A stretch of 64,000 bases of DNA from Brevibacterium casei CIP 102111 (GTDB lineage Bacteria > Actinomycetota > Actinomycetes > Actinomycetales > Brevibacteriaceae). Below, in pieces: positions 32,142 to 41,818 of the stretch; position 1 is the stretch's first letter; every line of letters begins with the position of its first letter. The position numbers and the translations under genes are program-made. Below the pieces are notes generated by a model. That model made no database searches. It saw nothing but the letters and a program-made list of their open reading frames with translations, and had not been told where the DNA came from. The stretch is taken from positions 62,001 through 126,000 of the forward strand of contig NZ_FXZC01000004.1 in the NCBI RefSeq assembly GCF_900169275.1. Direction: 5' to 3'.

Positions 32142-32804
32142 CTACGCCAGTGCCATGCGGACGGTCGCCTCGAACTCGCGGACATGCTCACCGGCCACCC
32201 GGCCCACCGCATCCTCGTCACCGGCGAGGATGCCCTCGAGCAGAGCGATGTGTTCGCGGATGTGCCCGAGGAGATCGGGGATCTTCGGGAGCACGAGGCA
32301 CCAGATCCGCGTCGCGAGGTCGTCGAGGCGCACGAGCGTCTCCTGCAGGTGGAGGTTGTCGACCGCGCCGTAGATGAGCCGGTGGACCTCGAGGTCGCGT
32401 TCGATGAGGGTGCGGGCGTCCATCCCCGCCTCGAGAGAGCTGAGCTCGGCGATCGTCGCCGTGAACTCCTCCCGCAGCTCGGGGCCGATGTTCCGCGCCG
32501 CGCGCCGGGCCGCGATCGGCTCGAGCGCCTCACGCATCTCCGTGATCGCCGCGAGGTCGGTGATGTCGACGTTGGAGGCGAACGTCCCGCGCCTGGGGAA
32601 CGAGACGACGAGGTGCGCACCCTCGAGCCGTTTGAGGGCCTCCCGGATCGGCGTCCTCCCGACCCCGAGCTCCGCGCTCAGCGCCGCCTCGTTGATGACA
32701 TCGCCGGGGGCGATGTCGAGCATGATGAGCCGGTGCCGCAGCGCCTCGTACGCGCGGTCGGCCAGCGAGGTGCTGCTCGCCGAGGTGTCCGTCACCGATG
32801 TCAT
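32142..32804 (-). CDS. GntR family (FCD) regulator, likely of the sarcosine oxidase operon
   Basis: A 220-residue GntR regulator with winged helix (AYEALRHRLIMLDIAPGDVI, VGRTPIREALKRLE) and a C-terminal FCD domain. ATG 32804 has GGAGGG just upstream and is preferred to longer readings. It diverges from soxB across a 160-nt region with an AT-rich patch. A related FCD regulator controls acdS at 6 kb. Control of sarcosine catabolism is inferred from position. Confidence 0.82.
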   Translation of the reverse strand: MTSVTDTSASSTSLADRAYEALRHRLIMLDIAPGDVINEAALSAELGVGRTPIREALKRLEGAHLVVSFPRRGTFASNVDITDLAAITEMREALEPIAARRAARNIGPELREEFTATIAELSSLEAGMDARTLIERDLEVHRLIYGAVDNLHLQETLVRLDDLATRIWCLVLPKIPDLLGHIREHIALLEGILAGDEDAVGRVAGEHVREFEATVRMALA

Positions 32805-32930
32805 CTCGCCCTCCGTCCTCGTCATGCGTCCCAGCGGAATTCCGGGGCGTTCCTGCCCGCTCGGAAATCGCTTCGCGCGAACCATTGCCAGCGCCGGGAA
32901 TCTGGGCCTAGACTACAGGAACACAGCTGA

Positions 32931-32950
32931 TATATTAGTTGACGATTAAC
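32931..32950 (+). promoter_or_regulatory. AT-rich promoter/operator patch before soxB
   Basis: TATATT (32931-32936) is a good -10 hexamer and is followed by GTTGACGATTAAC, an imperfect inverted repeat that may be the GntR site. The nearest -35 is poor. GAGGGAG (32955-32961) is the soxB Shine-Dalgarno sequence. Confidence 0.4.
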
Positions 32951-32966
32951 GATCGAGGGAGATCGC

Positions 32967-34184
32967 ATGGCTGAGCAGCTTCCCGAACATCCCGACTTCC
33001 TCTGGCGCAACCCGGAGCCGAAGAAGTCCTACGAAGCCGTCATCATCGGCGGCGGCGGGCACGGACTCGCGACCGCCTACTACCTGGCGAAGAACCATGG
33101 GATGACGGACATCGCGATCCTCGAACGCGGGTGGCTGGCCGGTGGCAACATGGCCCGGAACACGACGATCATCCGCTCGAACTACCTCTGGGACGAGTCG
33201 GCGGCGATCTACGAGCATTCGCTGAAGCTCTGGGAGCAGCTGCCCGAGGAGCTCGACTACGACTTCCTCTTCTCCCAGCGCGGTGTCCTCAACTTGGCCC
33301 ACACCCTCGGCGACGTCCGGGAATCGCGCAGGCGGGTCAACGCCAACGTCCTCAACGGCGTCGACGCCGAATGGCTCGATCCCCAGCAGGTCAAGGAGGT
33401 CTGCCCGATCATCAACATCGGCGACGACCTCCGCTACCCCGTCATGGGCGCGACCTTCCAGCCGCGGGCCGGCATCGCCAAGCACGACCACGTCGCATGG
33501 GCGTTCGCCCGGAAGGCCGACGAGATGGGCGTCGACATCATCCAGAACTGCGAGGTCACCGACATCCACCGCGACGGCGACCAGGTCACCGGAGTCGAGA
33601 CGACCCTCGGACGGATCGCCACGGAGAAGGTCGCGGTCGCCGTCGCCGGGCACACCTCGGTGGTGGCGGACATGGCGGGCATCCGCGTGCCCATCCAGTC
33701 CCACCCGCTCCAGGCGCTCGTCTCCGAGCTCTTCGAACCCGTCCACCCGACCGTCGTCATGTCCAACCACGTCCACGTCTACGTCTCCCAGGCGCACAAG
33801 GGCGAACTCGTCATGGGCGCCGGCGTCGACTCGTACAACGGCTACGGGCAGCGCGGGGGCTTCCACATCATCGAGGAGCAGCTCGCCGCCGCGGTCGAGC
33901 TCTTCCCGATCTTCGCCCGCGCCCACGTCCTGCGGACCTGGGGCGGCATCGTCGACGTCACCCTCGACGCCTCCCCGATCGTGTCGAAGACGGAAGTCCA
34001 GGGACTCTACGTCAACTGCGGGTGGGGCACCGGCGGCTTCAAGGGAACCCCCGGTGCGGGATTCACCTACGCGCACACGATCGCCACCGACGAACCGCAC
34101 CCGCTCAACGCGCCGTTCGCGCTCGAACGCTTCGAGACCGGCCACCTCATCGACGAGCACGGCGCGGCCGCCGTCGCCCACTGA
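32967..34184 (+). CDS. soxB: Sarcosine oxidase beta subunit
   Basis: A 405-residue flavoprotein of the heterotetrameric sarcosine oxidase. The dinucleotide-binding motif [15 protein letters not shown] begins near residue 26. His173 lies in [10 protein letters not shown], at the same number as the histidine that binds FMN covalently in the Corynebacterium enzyme. The subunit oxidises sarcosine, delivering glycine and a one-carbon unit to the alpha subunit, with O2 reduced to peroxide. It heads soxB-soxD-soxA-soxG-purU, all close or overlapping. FMN attachment is inferred from alignment from memory. Confidence 0.93.
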   Translation: MAEQLPEHPDFLWRNPEPKKSYEAVIIGGGGHGLATAYYLAKNHGMTDIAILERGWLAGGNMARNTTIIRSNYLWDESAAIYEHSLKLWEQLPEELDYDFLFSQRGVLNLAHTLGDVRESRRRVNANVLNGVDAEWLDPQQVKEVCPIINIGDDLRYPVMGATFQPRAGIAKHDHVAWAFARKADEMGVDIIQNCEVTDIHRDGDQVTGVETTLGRIATEKVAVAVAGHTSVVADMAGIRVPIQSHPLQALVSELFEPVHPTVVMSNHVHVYVSQAHKGELVMGAGVDSYNGYGQRGGFHIIEEQLAAAVELFPIFARAHVLRTWGGIVDVTLDASPIVSKTEVQGLYVNCGWGTGGFKGTPGAGFTYAHTIATDEPHPLNAPFALERFETGHLIDEHGAAAVAH

Positions 34185-34203
34185 CCGACCAGAGAGGACC
34201 GCC

Positions 34204-34500
34204 ATGCTGCTCATCATCTGCCCGAACTGCGGATCCCGCGACGAATCCGAATTCACCTACGGAGGCCAGGCGCATGTGCCCTACCCCGAGGATCCGTACG
34301 CGCTCACCGACCGCGAATGGGCCGAGTACCTCTTCTATCGCGACAACGACCGCGGGCTCTTCGCCGAACGCTGGTGCCACAGCCTCGGCTGTCGCAAGTG
34401 GTTCAACGCCGTGCGCGACACCGTGACCTACGACTTCGCCGGGGTCTACCCGATGGGTCAGCCCCGGCCCGCGACCTTCGAAGGAGCGACACGACGATGA
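34204..34500 (+). CDS. soxD: Sarcosine oxidase delta subunit
   Basis: A 98-residue protein with the zinc ligands of SoxD: Cys6 and Cys9 in CPNCG, and His59 and Cys63 in [12 protein letters not shown]. SoxD binds Zn and holds the complex together. The gene begins 19 nt after soxB, and its stop overlaps the soxA start (ATGA). Confidence 0.93.
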   Translation: MLLIICPNCGSRDESEFTYGGQAHVPYPEDPYALTDREWAEYLFYRDNDRGLFAERWCHSLGCRKWFNAVRDTVTYDFAGVYPMGQPRPATFEGATRR

Positions 34501-37421
34501 CGACGACCGAATCGCACCGGACCGGTGCGACCCCGCGCCCTGAGGTAGATCGGCTCGAGACCGCGACCGGCATCGACCGCAGCCGACCGATCGGCTTCAC
34601 CGTCGACGGCGTCGCCTACTCGGGGTTCGCCGGGGACACGATCGCGAGCGCCCTCATCGCCGCCGGACGCCTCGACTGCGGACCGTCGACCTACCTCGAC
34701 CGGCCCCGGGGGATTCTGGCCGCCGGAGTCGAAGAGCCCAACGCCCTCGTCCGCGTCCATGCCCCTGATTCCGCCGAGGTGGCCGAGTCGATGCTCCTGG
34801 CCACCCGGGTCCTCATCCGCGAGGGCCTGACCGCCGAGTTCCTCTCGGGCCTCGGCATCCTCGACCCCGGCCGCGACGACGCCACCTACGAGCACCGGCA
34901 CACCCACACCGACGTCCTCGTCGTCGGCGCCGGTCCCGCCGGGCTCGCCGCCGCCCGTGAGGCCGCACAGTCCGGGGCCCGCGTCCTCCTCCTCGACGAC
35001 GGCGTCATCCCCGGCGGGTCCCTGCTCTCGGACCCGCATGCCGTCATCGACGGGATCCTGGCCCCGGAGTGGATCGAGACGACGCTCGCCGAGGCGGCCG
35101 CCGCCGAGGAGTTCACGTACGCCCCGCGCACGACCGTCTTCGGCAGCTACGACTCGAACTACTTCGTCGCCCTCGAGGACCGGACCGGCGCCGAGGCGGG
35201 ACCGAGGCAGCGGGTGTGGCACATCCGGGCCGGGCAGGTCGTCCTCGCCACCGGTGCGCATGAGCGTCCCATCGTCTTCGCCGACAACGACCGTCCCGGC
35301 ATCATGCTCGCCTCCGCCGTGCGGACCTACCTCGGCCGGTACGGCGTTCTCGCCGGTGAGCGGGTCGCGATCGCGACGACGAATGACTCCGCCTATGCGC
35401 TCGTCGCTGATCTCGTCGCTGCCGGCGTCGACGTCGCCGCGGTCGTCGACTCCCGCCCGACCGCCTCGGCGAGGGCGTCTCAAGTCGCCTCCGATACCGG
35501 GGTGCGGCTCATCCTCGGCTCCGCCGTCACCGGCACGGCCGGGGAGGGCCCGGGGGGACGGGTCTCCGGGATCACGGTCGCCTCCCTCGATGAGGACGGG
35601 GTGGCCGCCTCGGCGGGGGAGGACATCGCCCTCGACCTCCTCGCCGTCTCCGGGGGGTTCTCTCCCGTCATCCACCTCCACGGGCAGCGCCGCGGACCCA
35701 TCGAGTGGGACGCGGACATCGCCGCGTTCGTCCCCGCCGGACCGGTCCGCGACCAGTTCACGGTCGGCGCGATGACCGGGGAGTACGCACTGGCCACGGC
35801 CCTGCGGCAGGGAGCGGAAGCCGGGAGTGAGGCAGCCGAGCGGGCCGGGTTCGACGCCGAGCCCACAGTGCCGACGACGACCGAGGAGGGCACGGACGCA
35901 CCCCAGCGCCCGCTCTGGGTCGTCACCTCGGACGACGACGACCCCGAGGCCCTGACCTCGCATTTCGTCGACTTCCAGCGCGATCAGACCGTCGCCGACA
36001 TCCTCCGGGCGATGAACGCAGGCATGCGCTCGGTCGAGCACATCAAGCGCTACACGTCGATCTCGACGGCCGCCGACCAGGGCAAGACGAGTGCGGTCAA
36101 CACGATCGGGACGATCGCCGCCGTCCTCGGGGAGGACGACCTCGGCGAGGTCGGGCACACGACCTTCCGGGCGCCCTTCACCCCCGTCGCTTTCGCCGCG
36201 CTCGCCGGACGGCGGAAGGGGGAGCTCTTCGACCCCGCCCGGGTCACGTCGATCCACCCGTGGCACGTCGCCCACGGCGCCGAGTTCGAGGACGTCGGGC
36301 AGTGGAAGCGGCCGTGGTACTACCCGCAGGCCGGGGAGGACATGGATGCGGCGGTGCTGCGCGAATGCCGGGCCGTGCGGGAGTCCGTCGGGTTCCAGGA
36401 CGCCTCGACACTCGGCAAGATCGAGATCCGCGGTGCCGATGCCGGGAAGTTCCTCGGACGGATCTACACGAACGGGTTCTCCAAGCTCGGCGTCGGCAAG
36501 GCCCGCTACGGTCTCATGTGCACCCCCGACGGGATGATCTTCGACGACGGCGTGACCCTGCGGGTCGCCGAGGACCGCTACTACATGACGACGACGACCG
36601 GTGGGGCCGCGAAGGTCCTCGAATGGCTCGAGGAATGGCACCAGACGGAATGGCCCGACCTCGACGTCGCCTTCACCTCGGTGACGGAGGAATGGGCGAC
36701 GGTCGCCGTCGCCGGCCCGAAGTCGCGGGAGGTCATCGCGAAGGTCGCCCCCGATCTCGACGTGTCGAACGAGGCGTTCGGCTTCATGGAGTTCCGGCAC
36801 ACGACGCTCGCGAACGGAATCCCCGCGCGGATCTGCCGGATCTCGTTCTCCGGGGAACTCGCGTTCGAGATCAACGTCGAAGCCTTCTACGGACTCGCCG
36901 TCTGGGAGATGGTCGCCGAGGCGGGAGCCGAGTTCGACATCACCCCGTACGGGACGGAGACGATGCACGTGCTCCGCGCGGAGAAGGGGTTCATCATCGT
37001 CGGACAGGACACCGACGGCACCGTCACTCCCGCCGACGCGGGCATGGAGTGGATCATCTCGAAGGTCAAGGACTTCATCGGCAAGCGCTCGTTCTCGCGC
37101 CTCGACACGGCCCGGGAGGACCGCAAGCACCTCGTCGGGGTCCTCCCCGTCGACGGGGAGACCCGACTCATCGAGGGGGCGCAGCTCGTCGCGGCCGGCA
37201 CCCCGATCGCCCCGGAGGACGGGCCGGTGCCGATGATCGGGCACGTCACCTCGTCCTATCTCTCCCCGACACTGAACCGGCCGTTCGGGCTCGCGCTCGT
37301 CGAGAACGGCCGCAACCGCCTCGGCGAGGTCGTCCAGTCACCGCTCGGTGACCAGGTGATCGACGTCGAGATCACCTCACCCGTGTTCTACGATCCCGAA
37401 GGGAAGCGCCGTGATGGCTGA
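34497..37421 (+). CDS. soxA: Sarcosine oxidase alpha subunit
   Basis: A 974-residue subunit. An N-terminal ferredoxin-like segment ([20 protein letters not shown]) is followed by a FAD/NAD-binding domain beginning [14 protein letters not shown] near residue 140. The C-terminal third (about residues 590-960) is homologous to the glycine-cleavage T-protein and binds tetrahydrofolate, where the methyl-derived carbon becomes 5,10-methylene-THF. ATG 34497 overlaps the soxD stop. The soxG start lies 8 nt inside its 3' end. Length matches the usual 960-1000 residues. Confidence 0.92.
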   Translation: MTTTESHRTGATPRPEVDRLETATGIDRSRPIGFTVDGVAYSGFAGDTIASALIAAGRLDCGPSTYLDRPRGILAAGVEEPNALVRVHAPDSAEVAESMLLATRVLIREGLTAEFLSGLGILDPGRDDATYEHRHTHTDVLVVGAGPAGLAAAREAAQSGARVLLLDDGVIPGGSLLSDPHAVIDGILAPEWIETTLAEAAAAEEFTYAPRTTVFGSYDSNYFVALEDRTGAEAGPRQRVWHIRAGQVVLATGAHERPIVFADNDRPGIMLASAVRTYLGRYGVLAGERVAIATTNDSAYALVADLVAAGVDVAAVVDSRPTASARASQVASDTGVRLILGSAVTGTAGEGPGGRVSGITVASLDEDGVAASAGEDIALDLLAVSGGFSPVIHLHGQRRGPIEWDADIAAFVPAGPVRDQFTVGAMTGEYALATALRQGAEAGSEAAERAGFDAEPTVPTTTEEGTDAPQRPLWVVTSDDDDPEALTSHFVDFQRDQTVADILRAMNAGMRSVEHIKRYTSISTAADQGKTSAVNTIGTIAAVLGEDDLGEVGHTTFRAPFTPVAFAALAGRRKGELFDPARVTSIHPWHVAHGAEFEDVGQWKRPWYYPQAGEDMDAAVLRECRAVRESVGFQDASTLGKIEIRGADAGKFLGRIYTNGFSKLGVGKARYGLMCTPDGMIFDDGVTLRVAEDRYYMTTTTGGAAKVLEWLEEWHQTEWPDLDVAFTSVTEEWATVAVAGPKSREVIAKVAPDLDVSNEAFGFMEFRHTTLANGIPARICRISFSGELAFEINVEAFYGLAVWEMVAEAGAEFDITPYGTETMHVLRAEKGFIIVGQDTDGTVTPADAGMEWIISKVKDFIGKRSFSRLDTAREDRKHLVGVLPVDGETRLIEGAQLVAAGTPIAPEDGPVPMIGHVTSSYLSPTLNRPFGLALVENGRNRLGEVVQSPLGDQVIDVEITSPVFYDPEGKRRDG

Positions 37422-38184
37422 GACTGACGCGATGGCTGAGACTGAGGAGTCCACGACCGTGCTCGAGGGGCTGCGGGTGTCCCCGGCGGCCCACCTCGCC
37501 GAGGCGATGGCTGAGGCCAGCGCGGGAGGCGGGGGTGCCGTGGGACTGCGGGAGCGTCCTTTCGCGGTGCAGATCGGGGTGCGCGCGGAGCCGGGGACCG
37601 CCTCGGCGAGGGCGATCGAAGGAGTACTGGGGATCACTCTGCCCACGGTCGTCGGCGAGGTGACGGGGGAGGCGGACGGCCGGCACACGGTGTGGCTGAG
37701 TCCGGACGAGTTCCTCGTCATCGACGTCTCCCGGCCGCAGCGCCCGGGGGAGACCGACGAGGCGGAGGCCGCGCTCGAGGGGCTGCCCGGGCAGGTCGTC
37801 GAACTCTCGGCGAACCGGACGATCCTCGAACTCACCGGGTCGAAGGCCCGGGAGGTGCTCGAGAAGAGCTGCCGGGCCGACCTCCACCCACGGGCGTTTC
37901 CGGTGGGGACGGCGATCGTCACGCAGCTCGGGCCCGTCCCCGTCATCCTCCACCGCTCCGGCGGCGAGGAGTTCCGGATCCTGCCGCGGTCGAGCTTCGC
38001 GGACTTCATGGTCCGCTGGCTCATCGACGGGATGGCCGAGTTCACCGGGGAGGGCATCGACGCGTTCGACGACGTCGTCGGGCACGCGCACGACGACGGG
38101 TCGGCGGGGCACGGCAGCGCGGGGCACGGCGGCGCGGCGCGCGAGGCCGCCTCGCACACAGCAGACAACGATCGGAAGGGCTGA
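37414..38184 (+). CDS. soxG: Sarcosine oxidase gamma subunit
   Basis: A 256-residue SoxG, the T-protein-like subunit that packs against SoxA and SoxB. Family segments include [37 protein letters not shown] and the C-terminal [17 protein letters not shown]. It is longer than many SoxG proteins (about 200 residues) because of an N-terminal extension and a His/Gly/Ala-rich C-terminal tail (about residues 225-250), probably disordered. The ATG overlaps soxA by 8 nt. Confidence 0.88.
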   Translation: MAETDAMAETEESTTVLEGLRVSPAAHLAEAMAEASAGGGGAVGLRERPFAVQIGVRAEPGTASARAIEGVLGITLPTVVGEVTGEADGRHTVWLSPDEFLVIDVSRPQRPGETDEAEAALEGLPGQVVELSANRTILELTGSKAREVLEKSCRADLHPRAFPVGTAIVTQLGPVPVILHRSGGEEFRILPRSSFADFMVRWLIDGMAEFTGEGIDAFDDVVGHAHDDGSAGHGSAGHGGAAREAASHTADNDRKG

Positions 38185-38186
38185 CA

Positions 38187-39032
38187 ATGCCGGAATACGT
38201 CCTCTCCCTCGAATGCGATGAACGTCGGGGCATCGTCCACTCGCTCACGGGGGCGCTGCTCGACCACGGCGGCGACATCAGGGAGCTCAAGCAGTTCGAC
38301 GACGCGCTGAGCAGGCGGTTCTTCCTCCGGGTCGAGTTCGAGCTCGAACCCGAGGCCCTCGAGGACCTGCGGGCTGAGATCGAGCGGCTCGGCGCGGACC
38401 TCGACGCGAAGTGGAACCTCTGGCCGAAAGGGGAGAAGCGGCGCGTGCTCGTCATGGTCTCGAAGTTCGAGCACTGCCTCAACGACCTCCTCTTCCGGGC
38501 GCGCATCGGAGAGCTGCCCGTCGACATCGCCGCGGTCGTGTCGAACCATCCCGACCACCGGGAGCTCGTCGAATGGCATCACGTGCCGTTCTTCCGGATC
38601 CCGGTCACCCCGGAGACGAAGCCCGAGGCCGAGGGCAAGCTCCTCGACCTCGTCGACCGGTTCGAGATCGACCTCGTCGTCCTCGCCCGGTACATGCAGG
38701 TGCTCTCCGACGATCTCGCACGCGAGCTGACGGGCAAGGCGATCAACATCCACCACTCGTTCCTCCCCTCGTTCAAGGGCGCCAAGCCCTACCACCAGGC
38801 GTACGAGCGGGGTGTGAAGACCGTCGGGGCGACCGCCCACTTCGTCAACAGCGAGCTCGACGAGGGGCCGATCATCGCGCAGGCCGTCACCGAGGTCGAC
38901 CACGCCTTCGGCCCGCAGGACCTCGTCGCCGCCGGCCGCGACACCGAATGCAAGGCGCTGTCGAACGCCGTGAAGTGGCACTGCGAGGGCCGGGTGTTTC
39001 TCAACGGGAAGCGCACCGTCGTCCTGAGGTGA
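38187..39032 (+). CDS. purU: Formyltetrahydrofolate deformylase
   Basis: A 281-residue enzyme that hydrolyses 10-formyl-THF to formate and THF. An N-terminal ACT-like domain (about residues 1-80) precedes the formyltransferase-type catalytic domain, with HHVPFFRIPVTPETKPEAE, INIHHSFLPSFKGAKPYHQA and TAHFVNSELDEGPIIAQ. GGAAGGG precedes the ATG, which lies 2 nt after soxG. In the sox operon it regenerates THF from the one-carbon units released by sarcosine oxidation. The linking enzyme FolD is not in the window. Confidence 0.92.
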   Translation: MPEYVLSLECDERRGIVHSLTGALLDHGGDIRELKQFDDALSRRFFLRVEFELEPEALEDLRAEIERLGADLDAKWNLWPKGEKRRVLVMVSKFEHCLNDLLFRARIGELPVDIAAVVSNHPDHRELVEWHHVPFFRIPVTPETKPEAEGKLLDLVDRFEIDLVVLARYMQVLSDDLARELTGKAINIHHSFLPSFKGAKPYHQAYERGVKTVGATAHFVNSELDEGPIIAQAVTEVDHAFGPQDLVAAGRDTECKALSNAVKWHCEGRVFLNGKRTVVLR

Positions 39033-39056
39033 GCGGCGGGTTCGGCCGTCGGCGCT

Positions 39057-39143
39057 CGCGCTCCCGGAGGAGGATCCAGTTCGAAATCGGGCTCGGTTTC
39101 GCACTGGATCCTCCTCGCTGGGGATCGGCCGGTCCGCGTGGGG
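39057..39143. repeat. 87-nt direct repeat with GGATCC palindrome (copy B, left end of cassette)
   Basis: It contains the palindrome 39067-39116 (20-nt arms with one mismatch; core GAGGAGGATCCAGT). The 27 nt after it (GCTGGGGATCGGCCGGTCCG and on) are identical to those after copy C at 41187-41273. Overall about 80 of 87 positions agree by eye. The two copies have the same orientation and bracket the MFS-TetR pair. It may also terminate purU and the MFS gene. Confidence 0.75.
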
Positions 39144-39186
39144 CTGAGAATCGCTGAGGTGCTGCCGCGACGCGCGAGCATTCTGC

Positions 39187-40569
39187 TCAGTCACGCCCCT
39201 CTCTGGGGATGAGCAGGACGGCGATGACGCTGAGGGCGAGCAGCGGCAGGGCCCAGAGAGCGGCTGTGACATACCCGAGCTGAGCTGGGAAGAGTGTCCC
39301 AGGGGCAGTCGCCACGACGAGCAGGAGCCCCGCGAGTGCGCTGCCGATGCTGAAACCGCTGGCCCTGACGATCTGGTTGATCGAGAGGACGCTTGCCGTC
39401 TCTGACTTCGGGACGCCGGTGAGGACGAGCTGCGGCATGATGGCGGATATGCCGCCCACGCCGAGACCGAGCACGCTCATCGCCGCAAGCACGGCTGCGA
39501 GCGAATCGAGCAGCAGGACGACGACGACCGTGGATGCGGTGAAGGCGGTGTAGACGATGAACGTCGGCTTTGCCGAGAGTCTGTCGACCAGCCACGGTGT
39601 CAGTCTGCCGGCAGCGAACCCGAGGACTGAGAACGGGATGAGAGCGGCACCGGCAGCGGTGTTCGACAGGTCGAAGCCGTATCCTGCTTGGACGGGCGTC
39701 TGCACGAATCGGGTGAGCAGAGAGAACAGCAGGTACATGGCGATGGCTGAACCGAACATCGCAATATTTGCCAGCAGGATGTTCCTGGTGGAGAAGAGCC
39801 TGAGATCCACCAAGGGTGCCTGGCTTCGACGCTCGACATGCAGCCAGCAGCCGAACGCAGCGCAGGCGATGAGGAGTATCGCGGCCCCGGCCCATAGAGG
39901 GTTCCAGACCGAGGGTTGCGACACCGTCAGCAGCACGCCGAGGACCCCGAGGCCGAGCAGAACGGCGCCGAGGGCGTCAACAGGGGTGCCTTCGGTCGGG
40001 ACTGATCGGGGGAACGCTCGCCAGGCGACGATGAACGCAGTCAGCGAGAGCAGGAAGCCGCAGCCGTACGCCGCGCGGAGTCCGGCGGCCTCGCTGATGA
40101 ATCCCATCAGCGGATAGGCCACTCCGATGCCGACAGTGGACGCGACCGATACTGTGGCGATGGTCTTCCTCGCCCGGTCGGCGGGCAAGGTGTCACGGGC
40201 GAGGCTCATGAGCAGCGGAATCACCCCGAGACCGAGTCCCTGCAGGCCCCGTCCTGCAAGGAGCACGCCGAAGGGCGCCGGCACTGCGGTGAGAAGGCCG
40301 CCGAGCGCGACCAGGGCGAGGGTGCCGAGTATCGTCTCCTGTCGCTGCGAACCGGCGCCCAGTCGGCCGAGGACCGGGGCTGTGACCGCCCCAGTGAACA
40401 GAGTGATGGTCAGGGTCCACTGTGCTTCGTCGAGTGCGATGTCGAGATCGAGTGCGACTGCGGTGATGAGTGGGGCGCCGACGCCTCCGACCACGGAGCC
40501 GAGCAGTGCCACGGCGACGATGGCGCGGCCGAGACCTCGGGCGTTGAGGTCGGATTCCCGCGTTGTCAC
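39187..40569 (-). CDS. MFS drug-efflux-type transporter (DHA2-like)
   Basis: A 460-residue major facilitator with at least 12 membrane segments. It shows the DHA2-type GRGLQGLGLGVIPLLMSLARD region and a loop with LPADRARKTIATV. The GTG at 40569 is chosen because it overlaps the stop of the upstream TetR gene (GTGA). Codon use looks less biased to G/C at third positions than flanking genes, suggesting different ancestry. Together with TetR it forms a typical efflux pump and sensor pair; the exported compound is unknown. Confidence 0.85.
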   Translation of the reverse strand: MTTRESDLNARGLGRAIVAVALLGSVVGGVGAPLITAVALDLDIALDEAQWTLTITLFTGAVTAPVLGRLGAGSQRQETILGTLALVALGGLLTAVPAPFGVLLAGRGLQGLGLGVIPLLMSLARDTLPADRARKTIATVSVASTVGIGVAYPLMGFISEAAGLRAAYGCGFLLSLTAFIVAWRAFPRSVPTEGTPVDALGAVLLGLGVLGVLLTVSQPSVWNPLWAGAAILLIACAAFGCWLHVERRSQAPLVDLRLFSTRNILLANIAMFGSAIAMYLLFSLLTRFVQTPVQAGYGFDLSNTAAGAALIPFSVLGFAAGRLTPWLVDRLSAKPTFIVYTAFTASTVVVVLLLDSLAAVLAAMSVLGLGVGGISAIMPQLVLTGVPKSETASVLSINQIVRASGFSIGSALAGLLLVVATAPGTLFPAQLGYVTAALWALPLLALSVIAVLLIPREGRD

Positions 40570-41138
40570 CGGTTGGTCTCGTCGCTGATGTGGGCGAACA
40601 GGCCGGGACGGATCCGTGTGCGCATTCCCCCAGCCCACGTCTCGTCGATCTGTTCCAGGTCGAGTGCTGCTCCGACGTTGAGGAGCATTCCGAATGCGAG
40701 GAAGGTCTTGACCGTCACCGGATCGAGCGAGGTCGTCTCCGAGACGACCTGCCACATGCGGGCGAACCGTTCGCGCACTGCTTCCTTCACCTCGGCGTCT
40801 CCGCATGCGGCCAGTCCCTGCAGCTGCAGCAGCAGGGCGGTCCGGTCGGCAAGGAGGTCGTAGTATTCGGTTCCCATCCTCTCCAGCGAACGGATCCCGG
40901 TGCGTCCTGAGCCCGCTGTGAGCATCCCACTGCTCGTCCGTTCGAAGGCCGAAGTGACGAGCTCGATGAACAGCGCCTTCTTCGTCCCGAACAGACGAAA
41001 GATGTAGGCCTGGGTGATGCCCGCCGAACGCGCGATCGCCTCCGTGGACGCGCCGTGCAGGCCGTGCTCCGCGAACTCCTCGGCGGCGATCCCGAGAACC
41101 TGTCTGCGGCGCTCCTCGCCGCTCATTCGTTGTGCCAT
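40566..41138 (-). CDS. TetR family repressor of the MFS pump
   Basis: A 190-residue TetR protein with HTH STEAIARSAGITQAYIFRLF (about residues 29-48), starting at ATG 41138. It is transcribed ahead of the MFS gene with a 4-nt overlap. A 21-bp palindrome sits directly upstream, pointing to autoregulation and drug-inducible control of the pair. The start is probably leaderless: TAATTT (complement of 41145-41150) is a -10-like hexamer 7 nt away. Confidence 0.85.
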   Translation of the reverse strand: MAQRMSGEERRRQVLGIAAEEFAEHGLHGASTEAIARSAGITQAYIFRLFGTKKALFIELVTSAFERTSSGMLTAGSGRTGIRSLERMGTEYYDLLADRTALLLQLQGLAACGDAEVKEAVRERFARMWQVVSETTSLDPVTVKTFLAFGMLLNVGAALDLEQIDETWAGGMRTRIRPGLFAHISDETNR

Positions 41139-41147
41139 GTCTTTAAA

Positions 41148-41168
41148 TTAGCAGTTAGTAACTACTAA
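41148..41168. promoter_or_regulatory. TetR operator upstream of the MFS-TetR pair
   Basis: TTAGCAGTTA (41148-41157) and TAACTACTAA (41159-41168) are inverted repeats with one mismatch and a 1-nt spacer. The site covers the predicted TetR promoter, 10 nt before the start codon. Confidence 0.65.
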
Positions 41169-41186
41169 TCAAAGAGTTGCGTCCGC

Positions 41187-41273
41187 GCGCTCCCGGAGGA
41201 GGATCCGGTGCGAGATCCGGCCGGTTTTCGCACTGGATCCTCCTCGCTGGGGATCGGCCGGTCCGCGTGGGGG
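41187..41273. repeat. 87-nt direct repeat with GGATCC palindrome (copy C, right end of cassette)
   Basis: Same 87-nt unit as at 39057-39143, same orientation, with differences only in the palindrome core (41197-41246). Here it lies between divergent genes, so a pure terminator role is unlikely. It begins 19 nt after the TetR operator. Confidence 0.75.
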
Positions 41274-41389
41274 CGCCGGTCTCAACTTCCGGGCGCACGG
41301 AATAGGGAGCGCGTGCGCACGGTTCGAATGAATGCGCCGGTCGACTCCGGCGATACCGCGCGTTGGAGCGCCCGAGCGAAAGGACGGCC

Positions 41390-41644
41390 ATGGCTGAGAA
41401 CACCATCACGATGTACGGGGCGGAGTGGTGCGGCGACTGCCGGCGCACGAAGAAGCAGCTGACCGAACTCGGCGTCGACTTCGACTACATCGACCTCGTC
41501 GTCGAGCCGGAGAAGGCCGATGAGGCGAAGGAGATCTCGGGTAGGACGAACATCCCCGTCGTCGTCTACCCCGACGGCTCCCACCAAGTCGAGCCGACGA
41601 ACCCCGAGGTGCTCGCGAAGCTGAAGTACCTCTCCTTCGTCTGA
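41390..41644 (+). CDS. Mycoredoxin-like glutaredoxin
   Basis: An 84-residue thioredoxin-fold protein starting ITMYGAEWCGDC, with active-site pair Cys-Gly-Asp-Cys at about residues 13-16. The cis-proline lies in TNIPVVVYPDG. Actinobacterial glutaredoxin-like proteins of this size (mycoredoxins) reduce mycothiol mixed disulfides. The ATG at 41390 has GGAC-type weak ribosome binding sequence; the longer reading is rejected as it extends outside the fold. Confidence 0.82.
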   Translation: MAENTITMYGAEWCGDCRRTKKQLTELGVDFDYIDLVVEPEKADEAKEISGRTNIPVVVYPDGSHQVEPTNPEVLAKLKYLSFV

Positions 41645-41750
41645 CCCTCTCGTTGCGCTCGCCCGCCGAGGGGACCACCTGATAGCGAGGGAGTCAGCTG
41701 GGAGGCGCGCGCTCGCCGCTCAACGGTCCCTTCGACCACGGGAGAGGCAT

Positions 41751-41818
41751 CGAGACGGACACTTCGCGCCGAGACCGACACTCAGAACTGTCGGTCTCGG
41801 CGCGAAGTGTCCGTCTCG
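41751..41818. terminator. Perfect 30-bp hairpin overlapping the IclR stop codon
   Basis: The 30-nt arms 41751-41780 and 41789-41818 are exact complements with an 8-nt loop; the core is GACACTTCGCGCCGAGACCG. The right arm encodes the last residues and stop of the IclR gene. It lies between convergent genes and is an efficient bidirectional terminator candidate. A length of 30 perfect pairs is unusual. Confidence 0.7.

Noticed and set aside
37692..38186. Longer purU reading beginning within soxG
   Set aside because: The added residues are the shadow of soxG. ATG 38187 with GGAAGGG upstream begins exactly at the ACT-like domain.
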